DNA from: Fontibacterium universale
GTDB lineage: Bacteria > Pseudomonadota > Alphaproteobacteria > Pelagibacterales > Pelagibacteraceae
Assembly: GCA_965236175.1 (NCBI GenBank)
Contig: CBDEAT010000006.1
Location: 1 to 64,000 of the forward strand
Reading direction: 5' to 3'
DNA: 64,000 bases
Under the pieces are notes generated by a model that saw only the letters and a list, made by a program, of their open reading frames with translations, made no database searches and was not told the DNA's origin. Below are positions 17,045-26,173 of the stretch, piece after piece (position 1 is the first letter of the stretch; each line of letters opens with the position of its first letter). The translations under genes and the position numbers were made by a program.

Positions 17045-17511
17045 CTATTCATTCCTTGTGATTGATTTATTGAGTTTTCAAATGGAATATTTCTTGGAAT
17101 TTTATTCTCTAGAACATCTAGTAAAGTTACAGATGTAAAATAATTATTAATATGTTTTGATAGACCATCCCAAAGATTGTGCGTAACGCATTTAGTTGTT
17201 TTGCCTGTGCAGCCTTTTTTTGATTTCAATTTGCATTTTGTAGTTTTAATATCTTCATTCACTGCCTCAATAACTGAAGATAGATAAATTTTATTTGGAT
17301 CTCTTGAAAGTTTGTAGCCCCCAAGATTTCCTCTAACACTTGTTACTAAATCTTTCTTTTTTAACTTTAAAAATAACTGCTCTAGAAAAGAAAGGGAAAT
17401 GCCCTGTCTCATAGAGATATCGTTAAGACTAACTGGTTTTTGCTGCTTATTAAAAGTAGCAAGGTCAGCCATCGCCATTACAGCGTATCTACCTTTTGCT
17501 GTTAGTTTCAT
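17041..17511 (-). CDS. iscR: Rrf2-family Fe-S cluster regulator (IscR-like)
   Basis: DNA-binding repressor sensing Fe-S status; 156 residues. N-terminal winged helix: MKLTAKGRYAVMAMADLA and ISLSFLEQLFLKLKKKDLV, then the wing SVRGNLGGYKLSR, all Rrf2 hallmarks. Three cysteines expected to ligate the cluster follow, but their spacing is CX7CX6C (residues around KCKLKSKKGCTGKTTKCVTH), unlike the CX5CX5C-like spacing of enterobacterial IscR. First gene of the iscR-iscS-suf operon, so autoregulation is likely through the operator described at 17548-17569. Confidence 0.9.
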   Translation of the reverse strand: MKLTAKGRYAVMAMADLATFNKQQKPVSLNDISMRQGISLSFLEQLFLKLKKKDLVTSVRGNLGGYKLSRDPNKIYLSSVIEAVNEDIKTTKCKLKSKKGCTGKTTKCVTHNLWDGLSKHINNYFTSVTLLDVLENKIPRNIPFENSINQSQGMNR

Positions 17512-17547
17512 TGTAAATTAATGATTAATTTTCAATAAATTTAGCTA

Positions 17548-17569
17548 TTCCTACTAATTTAGTCAACTT
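17548..17569 (-). promoter_or_regulatory. Candidate IscR / iron-Rhodo-type operator overlapping the iscR promoter
   Basis: On the minus strand the sequence reads TTGACT-AAATT-AGTAGGAA, with the near-palindromic core GACTAAATTAGT. TTGACT is a 5/6 match to the -35 consensus and lies 17 bases before TAAATT (a 4/6 -10). The GACT...AGT arrangement resembles type 1 IscR sites and the alphaproteobacterial ISC/iron-Rhodo box. Overlap with -35 fits repression. The match is by eye only. Confidence 0.5.
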
Positions 17570-17643
17570 TAAAAAAAAACCAAAACTCAATTGCTTTTAT
17601 GGTATAAGAGCCGCTTGTTAAAATAACAATTCTTCAAAATTCA

Positions 17644-18300
17644 ATGAGCATAGTTAATCCAGCAGGAACTTTTATTAATGGACCAGACGGAAAACTAGAA
17701 GCTAAATACGTTCAAGGAAAAAGTTCAACAGCGCCAACTGTACTAATTCTTCATCCACATCCAGAGTACGGTGGAACTATGAATAACAAAGTAGTCTACA
17801 ATGCATTTCATACATTTCTTAAAAATGGATTTTCAGTTTGTCGTTTTAATTTTAGAGGCGTTGGCAAGAGTGAAGGTAAATTTGATAACGGTCAGGGAGA
17901 ATTATCAGATGCCGCAGCGGTTTTAGATTGGATACAAAGACAAAATCCTAATACTAATGAAAGCTGGATTGTTGGTTTTTCATTTGGATCTTTGATCTGT
18001 ATGCAATTACTAATGAGAAGACCAGAAATTTATAGATTTATAGCTATTTGCCCACAGCCAAATATTTATGATTTTAATTTTTTAGCACCCTGTCCTTCTT
18101 CAGGTATGGTTTTATATGCATCGAATGATCAACTAGTTCCACAAGATGCAACAAAAACTTTAGAAACTAAACTTAAAAATCAAAAAAGTATTAATGTAGA
18201 TTTTGTTAAAATTGAAGGCGCAAATCATTTCTTTGCTGGAAAAGATAAAGAATTTAATGGCTCGATAGAAAAGTATATTAAAAAAGAATCTAGATTTTAA
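17644..18300 (+). CDS. Alpha/beta-hydrolase of unknown substrate
   Basis: A 218-residue cytoplasmic alpha/beta-hydrolase. The oxyanion-side motif LILHPHPEYGGTMNNKVV, the strand CRFNFRGVGKSEG and the nucleophile elbow GFSFGSLICMQ (serine in GxSxG) are present; the acid is probably in LYASNDQLVPQ and the histidine in EGANHFF. This subfamily (often with HPHPxxGG) is common and uncharacterised in proteobacteria; esterase or acyltransferase activity is likely. No signal peptide. It faces iscR across about 130 bp and overlaps the 3' end of anmK by four bases. Confidence 0.8.
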   Translation: MSIVNPAGTFINGPDGKLEAKYVQGKSSTAPTVLILHPHPEYGGTMNNKVVYNAFHTFLKNGFSVCRFNFRGVGKSEGKFDNGQGELSDAAAVLDWIQRQNPNTNESWIVGFSFGSLICMQLLMRRPEIYRFIAICPQPNIYDFNFLAPCPSSGMVLYASNDQLVPQDATKTLETKLKNQKSINVDFVKIEGANHFFAGKDKEFNGSIEKYIKKESRF

Positions 18301-19391
18301 TTAGAATAAACAATCCCACCTGTAACCGCCTTACTCACACCCGTTGTTGTTGGTAGTGATAAATGTTTTTTCTCTAAACTTCTTATTGCAAGATAAGCAA
18401 AGGCTTGTGACTCAATAAAATCTCCAGCAAGTTTATATTGATCAATGGACTCAACGCTAACATTTAAAATTTTTGATAAAAATCTAATTAAAGTTTTATT
18501 CTTTCTGCCTCCTCCAGCTAATATAATTTTATCCTTTTTTTCTTTAATATTTTTTACAAAATTTGCTATTAAATTTGCAGTAACGCTTACAAGGGTTGCG
18601 GCACCATCTTCTAATTTAAGGCCTCTAAATTGAGCAATGTTAAAATCAGTAATGTCTAATGATTTTTTTTTATCGTGATAGCTATAATGATTTAAAAAAT
18701 CCTCTTGCATTAATGAGTTTACTTCACCTTTTCCTGAAATATTTCCTTCCCTATCAAATTCTAGGTCTTTGGAGTTTAATCTAATCCATTGGTCTAATAA
18801 GCAATTGCCTGGACCAATATCATTGGAATGAATTACTGAATTTTCAAAATAACTACCATTAGCAATACCTCCAATATTAATAATCACCCCGTTATTTATT
18901 AAGTTTAAATTTTTTAAAATTTGTCCGTGGTAAAGAGTAACTAAGGGTGCGCCCTGTCCTTTGTTTTGAATATCGTTATCTCTAAAATTAAAAACAACTT
19001 TAGTTTTTAATAACTGCGCCATCAACTCAGGATTACCTAATTGAAATGTGAACCCCTGCTCAGGTTTGTGAATTAAAGTGTGACCGTGGTAACCAATTAA
19101 ATCTAGTTTAACTGCTGAATTATTCTTTAAGAATTCTTTAATTGCTTCCACATGCAGTAGAGTAATCTTTCTAGATAAGTCATTAATAAGGGGCTTTTTT
19201 GATGTTAAGTCGTCTTTTTGCAAAACTTCTTTTCTAATATTAATTAATTCTTTTTTAAATTCTGAACTGTATTGATAAAAAAAATTATCGACAATTGAAG
19301 TGTCGCTTTCTCCATCGGAATTTATAATGGAAAGATCAATTCCATCCATGGAAGTGCCACTCATGGTTCCTAAAGAAATGTATTTACTCAT
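18297..19391 (-). CDS. anmK: Anhydro-N-acetylmuramic acid kinase
   Basis: Phosphorylates and opens 1,6-anhydroMurNAc, returning cell wall turnover products to metabolism. 364 residues, intact. The N-terminal ATP site SLGTMSGTSMDGIDLSIINS, the substrate region IGYHGHTLIHKPEQGFTFQL, INIGGIANGSY, NDIGPGNCLLDQWI and the C-terminal KIILAGGGRKNKTLI are characteristic. It diverges from tyrS across a 49-bp promoter gap. A cell-wall recycling gene shows the cell keeps peptidoglycan despite its small genome. Confidence 0.93.
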   Translation of the reverse strand: MSKYISLGTMSGTSMDGIDLSIINSDGESDTSIVDNFFYQYSSEFKKELINIRKEVLQKDDLTSKKPLINDLSRKITLLHVEAIKEFLKNNSAVKLDLIGYHGHTLIHKPEQGFTFQLGNPELMAQLLKTKVVFNFRDNDIQNKGQGAPLVTLYHGQILKNLNLINNGVIINIGGIANGSYFENSVIHSNDIGPGNCLLDQWIRLNSKDLEFDREGNISGKGEVNSLMQEDFLNHYSYHDKKKSLDITDFNIAQFRGLKLEDGAATLVSVTANLIANFVKNIKEKKDKIILAGGGRKNKTLIRFLSKILNVSVESIDQYKLAGDFIESQAFAYLAIRSLEKKHLSLPTTTGVSKAVTGGIVYSN

Positions 19392-19421
19392 TTTATATAG
19401 ATTTAATATTATTTAATTTTG

Positions 19422-19427
19422 TATAAT
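19422..19427 (+). promoter_or_regulatory. -10 element for tyrS
   Basis: TATAAT lies 13 bases before the tyrS ATG, which predicts transcription beginning about 7 bases before the start codon, hence a nearly leaderless mRNA. No clear -35 and no Shine-Dalgarno are visible in this 49-bp divergent gap. Confidence 0.45.
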
Positions 19428-19440
19428 ACTATCTTATTGA

Positions 19441-20683
19441 ATGAATCAGAATCTTATCAAAACCTTTCAACAACGAGGATATTTTAATCAGTGCACTGAT
19501 TTAGATAATCTAAACAAACTCTTAGATAATAAAAAAATTAAACTTTATATCGGTTTTGATTGCACTGCTCCAAGTTTGCATGTTGGCAGTTTAGTGCAAA
19601 TCATGTGTCTTAGACTGTTTCAACAATTTGGTCACACTCCAATTGTTTTATTAGGCGGCGGCACAACCATGGTCGGTGACCCCTCTGGTAAAGAAGAGAG
19701 TAGAAAAATTCTAACAAGCGCTGAAATTAAAAAAAATACTTCTGGCATTAAAAAAGTTTTTAATAAGTTTTTAAGTGGCAAAGGCACGAATAAGTTTGTT
19801 TTTTTAAATAATGAAAAATGGCTAACTAAAATTAATTATATAAATTTTTTAAGAGATTACGGAAAACATTTTACAATTAATAAAATGTTAACCTTTGATA
19901 GCGTTAAACTTCGATTAGATAGAGAGCAGTCATTAAGTTTTTTAGAATTTAATTACATGATCTTACAAGCTTACGACTTTCTTGAGCTTAATAACAAAAA
20001 TGATTGCATCCTTCAGATTGGTGGATCTGATCAATGGGGAAATATTATTAACGGAATTGAATTAATAAGAAGAGTGAATGGAAAAGAATCTTATGGCTTA
20101 ACTACTCCACTAATCACAACAAGTTCTGGAGCTAAAATGGGCAAAACTGAAAAAGGAGCTGTGTGGTTAGATGAAAAACAAACGTCTCCTTATGAATACT
20201 GGCAGTTCTGGAGAAATGTAAATGACGCTGATGTATTTAAATACCTAAGAGTTATTCACTGAACTTCCATTAGATGAGATTTCAAATTTTGAAAATAATA
20301 AATCCAGAAATATTAATGATTTTAAAGTTATCCTTGCAAATGAAGCAACTAAAATTCTACATGGTGAAAAAGCATCCTCAAATGCTGAAGCTACTTCTAA
20401 AAAGACATTTGAAGACAAATCTTTTGGAGATGATCTTCCAAAAGTTGATATTAAAAAATCTGATTTAAATAATGGAATTTCGTTTAATGATTTAATTATT
20501 AAAATTAACTTTGCAAAATCTAATGGGGAATACAGAAGAAATATCGCTAATAAAGGTTATCGAATTAATAATGAAATTGTAACTGATGAGAAAAAAATAG
20601 TTACTAAAGATGATTTTAATGGTGAAAAAATTATTAAAGTTTCATTTGGAAAAAAACAGCACGTTTTAATTGAAGCTATTTAG
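19441..20683 (+). CDS. tyrS: Tyrosyl-tRNA synthetase, one frame break
   Basis: Charges tRNA-Tyr; essential. The class I HIGH-type motif is APSLHVGSLVQ, tyrosine/tRNA-binding LQIGGSDQWGNI is present, and the KMSKS-type loop is GAKMGKTEKGAVWL. After DADVFKYLRV the frame changes: homology requires FTELPLDEI next, which places one extra A at 20254 between GTT (20251-20253) and TTC. The second frame then runs to TAG at 20681-20683 and ends with an S4-like RNA-binding domain (IANKGYRINNEIV ... FGKKQHVLIEAI). Joined length, about 413 residues, is normal. Other placements (ATT|C|ACT, CAC|T|GAA) are possible but break the conserved FTELPL. Confidence 0.9.
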
Positions 20684-22976
20684 AAGTCCTAAATATATCT
20701 ACAAATCTTTGTACAAATCTTGGAGTTATTGTTCGAACTGGATTTATTGTAGTTTCAAAATTGTTATCTTTGCCTTTAATTTTAAAGCTTACTCCAAAAA
20801 CTCCATCTCCACTTTTGCCTGTTAAAATCTGCCCTAGTATTGGAATATTTGATAGAAGACGATTAACTTCATAGGCTGGAATTATGTTTCCATCTAAGCT
20901 CACATAATCGTCAGCGTTATTAATTCTGCCCTCTACGATAAAACCAAGGGATGGTCCTGTTCCATAAAAATCTTTAAAGGTAAAAAACTTTTCATCATTT
21001 TCGTAAACAATAACAGTGTTATCAAATCTAATTCCCTCACCTTTTAAAGTGTCTAAAATTCCTGTAACTGAAGCAAGGGACAATATTTGAGCAAGTACAG
21101 GTATTTCTTTAATTTTAAAATCAGTAACAATAATTTTACCTTTGGATGAAGTTGCGCTTAAATCTTCAGAGGTAAATTCTAATTTTCCTTTTTCAAACCC
21201 TTTTATAAAACTAAATCCTGCAATAAATGGTCTTGCCCTATCTGAGAGCATATAAGTTGCAATGTTACCGTTTTTATTCTTATTAATTCTTATGATAATT
21301 TTTTCTTTATTAGAAAAAACTCCATTAGCATCTAACTTAGAAAATTGACCTCTTAAGATTGTGCCAGTTAAGTTAAAATCACGAATATCATCGTTAGTTC
21401 CAGTATCAACAGTATCTAAATTAGCACTAATGGTTCCGTTAAATTTTTTCGAAACAACATTTGATGGTTTTGAACTTGTAAGGCTATCGATAATATATTT
21501 GGCATCCAATCTTTTTCCTGTGATTTCTATGTGATTAATATTGCCTTTTTTAGATGAGATAATTTTAAAATTACTTTTGTCGGTATTAACGACGATACTA
21601 TTAAGGGATGTTATAGAAAAGTTTTCATCAAAATTTAAGTCAAATAACTCAATATTATTTTTGCCAGCATTAATTGTAACTTTCTCTAACACGGAAGCAC
21701 TTTTCTTAATCTCGCCTTTTAAAAGAATCTGACCATCATCATTTAATAATTTATTAAAATTAATAGGAGTAAAATTAATTAAACTTTTCTTAATATCTAT
21801 TCGAGTATCAAAATAATATTGATCCTTATTAACATTTAATTGGACATATAATTTTGAAGAGCCTTTAATATATTCTGGCTTAAATACTTTTTGCCAGTTC
21901 ACAAAATTTATATCTGAAATAATATTAATCTTTGACGTTTTTTTATTAAGATCAGAGTTTATTTTAAAATCTAATGTATCGTTTTGATTGAAAATTATTC
22001 CATTAACAAAAACATTTGTTTTATCAAATTCAACTTTAAATTTTCCATTCTTAAACTTTCTATTTTTGTCATCTAAAACATTGGGGTATGCACTTTGCAG
22101 CAAATCTAATTCAAGATTTGCAATATCAGCTTTTCCTTTAACAGATGTATTAAGTAGATTTCCTTTCTTATCAAACTCAAGATCAATTTTATTAGTTGCT
22201 GTAGTTGAGAATGATAATTTTTCTATATTTTTAGTAATATCTTCTAAAGCTGCTATCTTTAAATTTTTAAATTCTTTTAATGAATTAAATTTTCCAGTTA
22301 AATTTAGATCAAGGGATGCTTTATAGAAATCTGATGATTCATTTACTAAAATTTTAGATTTATCAAAATTTAAACCTGCGGCTGATCCTGATGAAATATT
22401 AATATTTAATTCGCTATTTTTATATTCAATATCGGCATTAATATTTTGAAACTCAGGCAGTTCATTTGAGACAATAAAGGAGGTGTCTTTTATGCTGCCT
22501 AAAAACTCAATTTTTATACTGTCTTCGTTGTATATTTTTAAATCCCCTTTAATAAAGCCTTTCTTAACTTTGTTATCAAGATAGCCTTTCTGACTATCTT
22601 CTAAAAAAACATCGCGAATTAAATTAATACTTTTTTCAAATGAGTTCTCTGAAAATTTTACTTCTATAAATTTAGGATTGTAATTGCCTTTAATTGCAGA
22701 AAAAATGCCAACACCAAAATTAGTTTGATAAATATTAGTAAGATCGCCTTTATGATAAAGTTTTGGCTGATTAAGACTAAATTTAACTGCAAAATCTTTA
22801 ATATCTAAGCTTACTCTTATATCTTTAAATTCTAATTTAACTTTCTTGTACTGATCATTAAACCTTTTTTGAATTAGGTCATTGAAATTTGAAGTCTGAA
22901 ATCCAAAAGATAAAAAAGCAATAATTCCTATAAAGACTGCTAATACAATTAATAAAATTTTATTTCTTTTAGCCAT
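20676..22976 (-). CDS. AsmA/YhdP-family membrane-anchored protein
   Basis: A 766-residue protein with one N-terminal membrane helix (about residues 7-25) and a long beta-rich periplasmic domain. The C-terminus matches the AsmA-like/DUF3971 consensus: GNIIPAYEVNRLLSNIPILG, ILTGKSGDGVFGVSFKIKG and NPVRTITPRFVQRFVDIF. Related proteins (YhdP, TamB, AsmA) form lipid-transfer bridges between inner and outer membranes, and that role is likely here. The ATG overlaps the prfB stop (TAATG), and the 3' end overlaps tyrS by eight bases. Intact. Confidence 0.82.
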   Translation of the reverse strand: MAKRNKILLIVLAVFIGIIAFLSFGFQTSNFNDLIQKRFNDQYKKVKLEFKDIRVSLDIKDFAVKFSLNQPKLYHKGDLTNIYQTNFGVGIFSAIKGNYNPKFIEVKFSENSFEKSINLIRDVFLEDSQKGYLDNKVKKGFIKGDLKIYNEDSIKIEFLGSIKDTSFIVSNELPEFQNINADIEYKNSELNINISSGSAAGLNFDKSKILVNESSDFYKASLDLNLTGKFNSLKEFKNLKIAALEDITKNIEKLSFSTTATNKIDLEFDKKGNLLNTSVKGKADIANLELDLLQSAYPNVLDDKNRKFKNGKFKVEFDKTNVFVNGIIFNQNDTLDFKINSDLNKKTSKINIISDINFVNWQKVFKPEYIKGSSKLYVQLNVNKDQYYFDTRIDIKKSLINFTPINFNKLLNDDGQILLKGEIKKSASVLEKVTINAGKNNIELFDLNFDENFSITSLNSIVVNTDKSNFKIISSKKGNINHIEITGKRLDAKYIIDSLTSSKPSNVVSKKFNGTISANLDTVDTGTNDDIRDFNLTGTILRGQFSKLDANGVFSNKEKIIIRINKNKNGNIATYMLSDRARPFIAGFSFIKGFEKGKLEFTSEDLSATSSKGKIIVTDFKIKEIPVLAQILSLASVTGILDTLKGEGIRFDNTVIVYENDEKFFTFKDFYGTGPSLGFIVEGRINNADDYVSLDGNIIPAYEVNRLLSNIPILGQILTGKSGDGVFGVSFKIKGKDNNFETTINPVRTITPRFVQRFVDIFRTSK

Positions 22977-24072
22977 TAATGAATTCCTTGATAAACGGAT
23001 GCTTCTAAAAATACCGCAATATCTCCATCGAGTACTTTTTCTGGGTTTGTCACTTCGATATTAGTCCTATTGTCTTTAACAAGTTGATAAGGTTGTAATA
23101 CATAATTTCTAATTTGACTTCCCCATCCTATTTCTTTTTTAGAGCTTTCTAAATTATCTGAGTCTTTTTGTTTTTTCTGCATCTCAAGTTCGTAAAGTCT
23201 AGCTTTTAACATGTTCATCGCTGTTTCTTTATTTTTATGCTGCGATCTTTCGTTTTGACACTGAACAACTATTCCTGATGCAATATGAGTTATTCGAACA
23301 GCGCTATCCGTTGTATTTACGTGCTGTCCTCCTGCTCCACTGGACCTATAAGTATCTATTCGAATGTCTTTTTCTAAAATTTCAATATTTATATCTTCAT
23401 TAACAACTGGATAAACCCATGCACTTGCAAAACTTGTGTGTCTTCTTGCGCCAGAATCAAATGGAGAAATTCTAACTAAACGATGAACTCCAGATTCTCC
23501 TTTTAACCAGCCATAGATAAACTGCCCTGTTATTTTAATTGTTGATGATTTTATTCCAGCTTCTTCACCTCTGCTTTCATGAATAAGTTCAACTTTAAAA
23601 TTATTTTTTTCAGCCCATCTTGAATACATTCTTCTTAACATCTCTGCCCAGTCTTGACTTTCGGTGCCTCCTGCTCCAGCGTGAATTTCAACATAGGCAT
23701 CAAGAACATCGCTTTCATTGGATAAAAAACAAAGAAGTTCAATTTTTTTTAATTTTTCTAAATTACTTTCAAAAGATTTATTTAAGTCTTTAGCTAAGAC
23801 TTCATCATTTTCTTTAACGGCAATATCTAAAAGGTCTCTTATTATCTACGTGCTCTTTAGAAATAAAATCGTAGTTATTTTTAATTTCTAGTAAAAAATT
23901 TCTTTCTTTTATTACTTTCTCTGCATTCTTTTGATTGCTCCAGAAATCCTGAAGTTCTGTTTGTGCTGTTAAGTCTGAGATTTTTTTATCAACCTGATTT
24001 TTATCAAAGATACCCCCTTATGTTATCTAAGGATTTTCCTATTTTTTCAGCAATATTTTTAACTTCGATCAT
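22976..24072 (-). CDS. prfB: Peptide chain release factor 2, programmed frameshift plus a second break
   Basis: RF2 terminates translation at TGA/TAA. Starting at ATG 24072, frame 0 runs 22 codons to an in-frame TGA, where the classical +1 programmed site occurs. The +1 frame then continues through a coiled-coil region. A second, unprogrammed-looking +1 change is needed within 23832-23849 to reach DLLDIAVKENDEVL and then IHAGAGGTESQDWAEML, RRMYSRWAEKNNF, the peptidyl-hydrolysis loop RSSGAGGQHVNTTDSAVRIT and the C-terminus ending YQGIH. The GGQ loop is complete. The second site has no NTT codon and no SD-like sequence; candidates are GTA|G|ATA to AAG|A|GAC. Confidence 0.93.
24003..24018 (-). 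promoter_or_regulatory. RF2 autoregulatory +1 frameshift signal
   Basis: On the minus strand the sequence reads AGG GGG TAT CTT TGA T. This is an internal Shine-Dalgarno (AGGGGG) three bases before the slippery CTT, followed by the TGA that RF2 itself reads. It is essentially identical to the E. coli site except T for C after TGA. When RF2 is scarce, ribosomes shift +1 on CTT and make more RF2. Confidence 0.95.
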
Positions 24073-24180
24073 TTTAAAAAATCAGTTTTTACGATTTATT
24101 TATTAAATAACTAAACAACTTCTACATCGATTTGCTTAAATTATTAAGATTTAAATAGATATTTTAACAAAGATGTTTAA

Positions 24181-24186
24181 TATAAT
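24181..24186 (+). promoter_or_regulatory. -10 element upstream of rne
   Basis: TATAAT 65 bases before the rne ATG, leaving a leader of about 55 nt. The -35 region is not convincing. RNase E genes are commonly autoregulated through their leader; this one is short and shows no strong hairpin. Confidence 0.35.
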
Positions 24187-24250
24187 AGTTAAGAAAACAA
24201 ATGAATTTTATGTCATTAAAAATTAATCAAAAATTTAGGAATTTATTATC

Positions 24251-26173
24251 ATGTCTAAGGAATTACTCATCGATGCTTCGCATCCAGAAGAAACTAGAAT
24301 TGCTATCAAATCCAATAATGGAATTGAAGAATATGAATATGAAAATATTCATCGCAAAAATCTAAAAGGAAACATCTACTTAGGTAAAGTAAGTAGAATA
24401 GAACCATCTTTACAAGCTGCATTTGTTGATTTCGGAAACGAACGACATGGATTTTTAGCATTTAACGATATTCAATCTGATTATTATCAAATCCCTCAAG
24501 CAGACAAAGATCGAATTAAAAAAGAGGAGGAAGAAGCTCGAGCAAAACTTTTAGAAGAAAACGATAAAGAAATCGTCGAACATGCCGAGCAAGGTGAAGA
24601 TATTAATTTACAAGATAAAAATTCATCTAATGGAGATCAAGATGAAGAGAGCATTGGAAATAAAGCATCTGATGATGAAATTGATTCAAATGAAGAAAAT
24701 CAAATTGAGGACAAACCTAAAAACAACAAAAGTTTTTACAGATTCAAAAGATATCGCATTCAAGAAGTAATCAAGCCTGGACAAATAGTTTTAATTCAAA
24801 TCGTAAAAGAAGAGCGTGGAAAAAAAGGTGCGGCTCTTACAACTTTTATATCACTTGCAGGAAAATACATTGTGTTAATGCCCAACACAGCAAAAGGCGG
24901 TGGGATTTCTAGAAAAATTTATAGTTCTAGCGATAGAAAAAAAATGAAGGAAATTATTAATGATTTAGAACTTCCAAAAACAATGGGGTTAATCGTTAGA
25001 ACAGCGGGTGCAAACAAAACTAAAAATGAAATTAAAGACGATTTAACAAACTTATTAAGCACTTGGGAAGAGATAAGAATGAATACTTTAAAATCTATTG
25101 CTCCAAGTACAATTTATGAAGAAGAAGATTTGATTGCAAGAGCCATTAGAGATTTTTATAGCAAAGACATCGATAGTATTATTGTTGATGGTGATAAAGC
25201 ATTTGAAGCTGCAAAAAAATATGCAAAAAAAATCTCAAGTGCTCATGTAAAGAATGTTATAAAATATAAGGGCAAGATTCCTATATTCCATCATTACAAT
25301 ATTGAAAAATATTTAAATTCAATTTTTGAACCTAGAATAGAATTAAAATCTGGCGGCTATATAATTATAAGTCCAACGGAAGCTTTGGTTTCAATCGATA
25401 TTAACTCCGGTAGATCTACTAGAGAAAGAAATGTTGAAAAAACAGCTTTAACAAACAATCTAGAAGCAGCAGAAGAGATCGCAAGACAAGTTAAATTGAG
25501 AGATTTAGCCGGCCTTATCGTTATAGATTTTATCGATATGGAAAATTATTCCAATAAACGTTTAGTTGAGAGAAAATTAAGAGAGTCATTAAAAAACGAT
25601 AAAGCAAGAATTCAATTTGGAAGAATAAGTAACTTTGGTCTTCTTGAAATGACAAGACAAAGACTTAGAGAAAGTTCAATTAAATGGGAGATTCAATTAT
25701 CTGTGGACTCATTTGCTCTTAAAATAATTAAATTATTAGAAGAAAGAGCTTTCAGTGATCCTAAAATTAAAATTATAGACTTAAGTTTATCAAAAAAAAT
25801 AATTGATATAATCAATGCTAATTATTCAACTGAACTTAAATTCTTTAAAGATAAATATAAATTCAAAATTAATTTAATTCAAAATGCTGAATTTTTAAGC
25901 CAAGAATTTTTATTTAGTTTTTATGATGCTAAAAAGAAACTAATTAGTGAATTTAATGGCACTGAAGTTAAAGAACCTTCTTCAAAGGACACTAATGTAG
26001 GTACGACTAAAGAAGAAACTAAAGATAGTTCGGAGAAAAAAGAAGAAACTGTTGATGAAAAAAAACATGATGGTTACAAAGGTAAAAGAAAAAAATTCTT
26101 TAATAAAAATAGATTTAAAGACAATAAAAGACCTAAAAAAAAAGAAGCTGAACCTACTAAAGAGATAAGTTAA
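24251..26173 (+). CDS. rne: Ribonuclease E/G lacking the zinc-link motif
   Basis: Endoribonuclease for mRNA decay and RNA processing, 640 residues. An S1 domain (GNIYLGKVSRIEPSLQAAFV) is split by an acidic low-complexity insertion (about residues 95-160), as in other alphaproteobacteria. The catalytic domain is clear: ALVSIDINSGRSTRERNVEK and LAGLIVIDFIDMENYSNKR carry the metal-binding aspartates. The CPxCxGxG zinc-link that joins dimers into tetramers is missing: after GLLEMTRQRLRESS the chain goes straight to IKWEIQLSVDSFALKI. The C-terminal tail (about 575-640) is short and very basic (KGKRKKFFNKNRFKDNKRPK), a likely RNA-binding or membrane-associated region. Confidence 0.92.
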   Translation: MSKELLIDASHPEETRIAIKSNNGIEEYEYENIHRKNLKGNIYLGKVSRIEPSLQAAFVDFGNERHGFLAFNDIQSDYYQIPQADKDRIKKEEEEARAKLLEENDKEIVEHAEQGEDINLQDKNSSNGDQDEESIGNKASDDEIDSNEENQIEDKPKNNKSFYRFKRYRIQEVIKPGQIVLIQIVKEERGKKGAALTTFISLAGKYIVLMPNTAKGGGISRKIYSSSDRKKMKEIINDLELPKTMGLIVRTAGANKTKNEIKDDLTNLLSTWEEIRMNTLKSIAPSTIYEEEDLIARAIRDFYSKDIDSIIVDGDKAFEAAKKYAKKISSAHVKNVIKYKGKIPIFHHYNIEKYLNSIFEPRIELKSGGYIIISPTEALVSIDINSGRSTRERNVEKTALTNNLEAAEEIARQVKLRDLAGLIVIDFIDMENYSNKRLVERKLRESLKNDKARIQFGRISNFGLLEMTRQRLRESSIKWEIQLSVDSFALKIIKLLEERAFSDPKIKIIDLSLSKKIIDIINANYSTELKFFKDKYKFKINLIQNAEFLSQEFLFSFYDAKKKLISEFNGTEVKEPSSKDTNVGTTKEETKDSSEKKEETVDEKKHDGYKGKRKKFFNKNRFKDNKRPKKKEAEPTKEIS

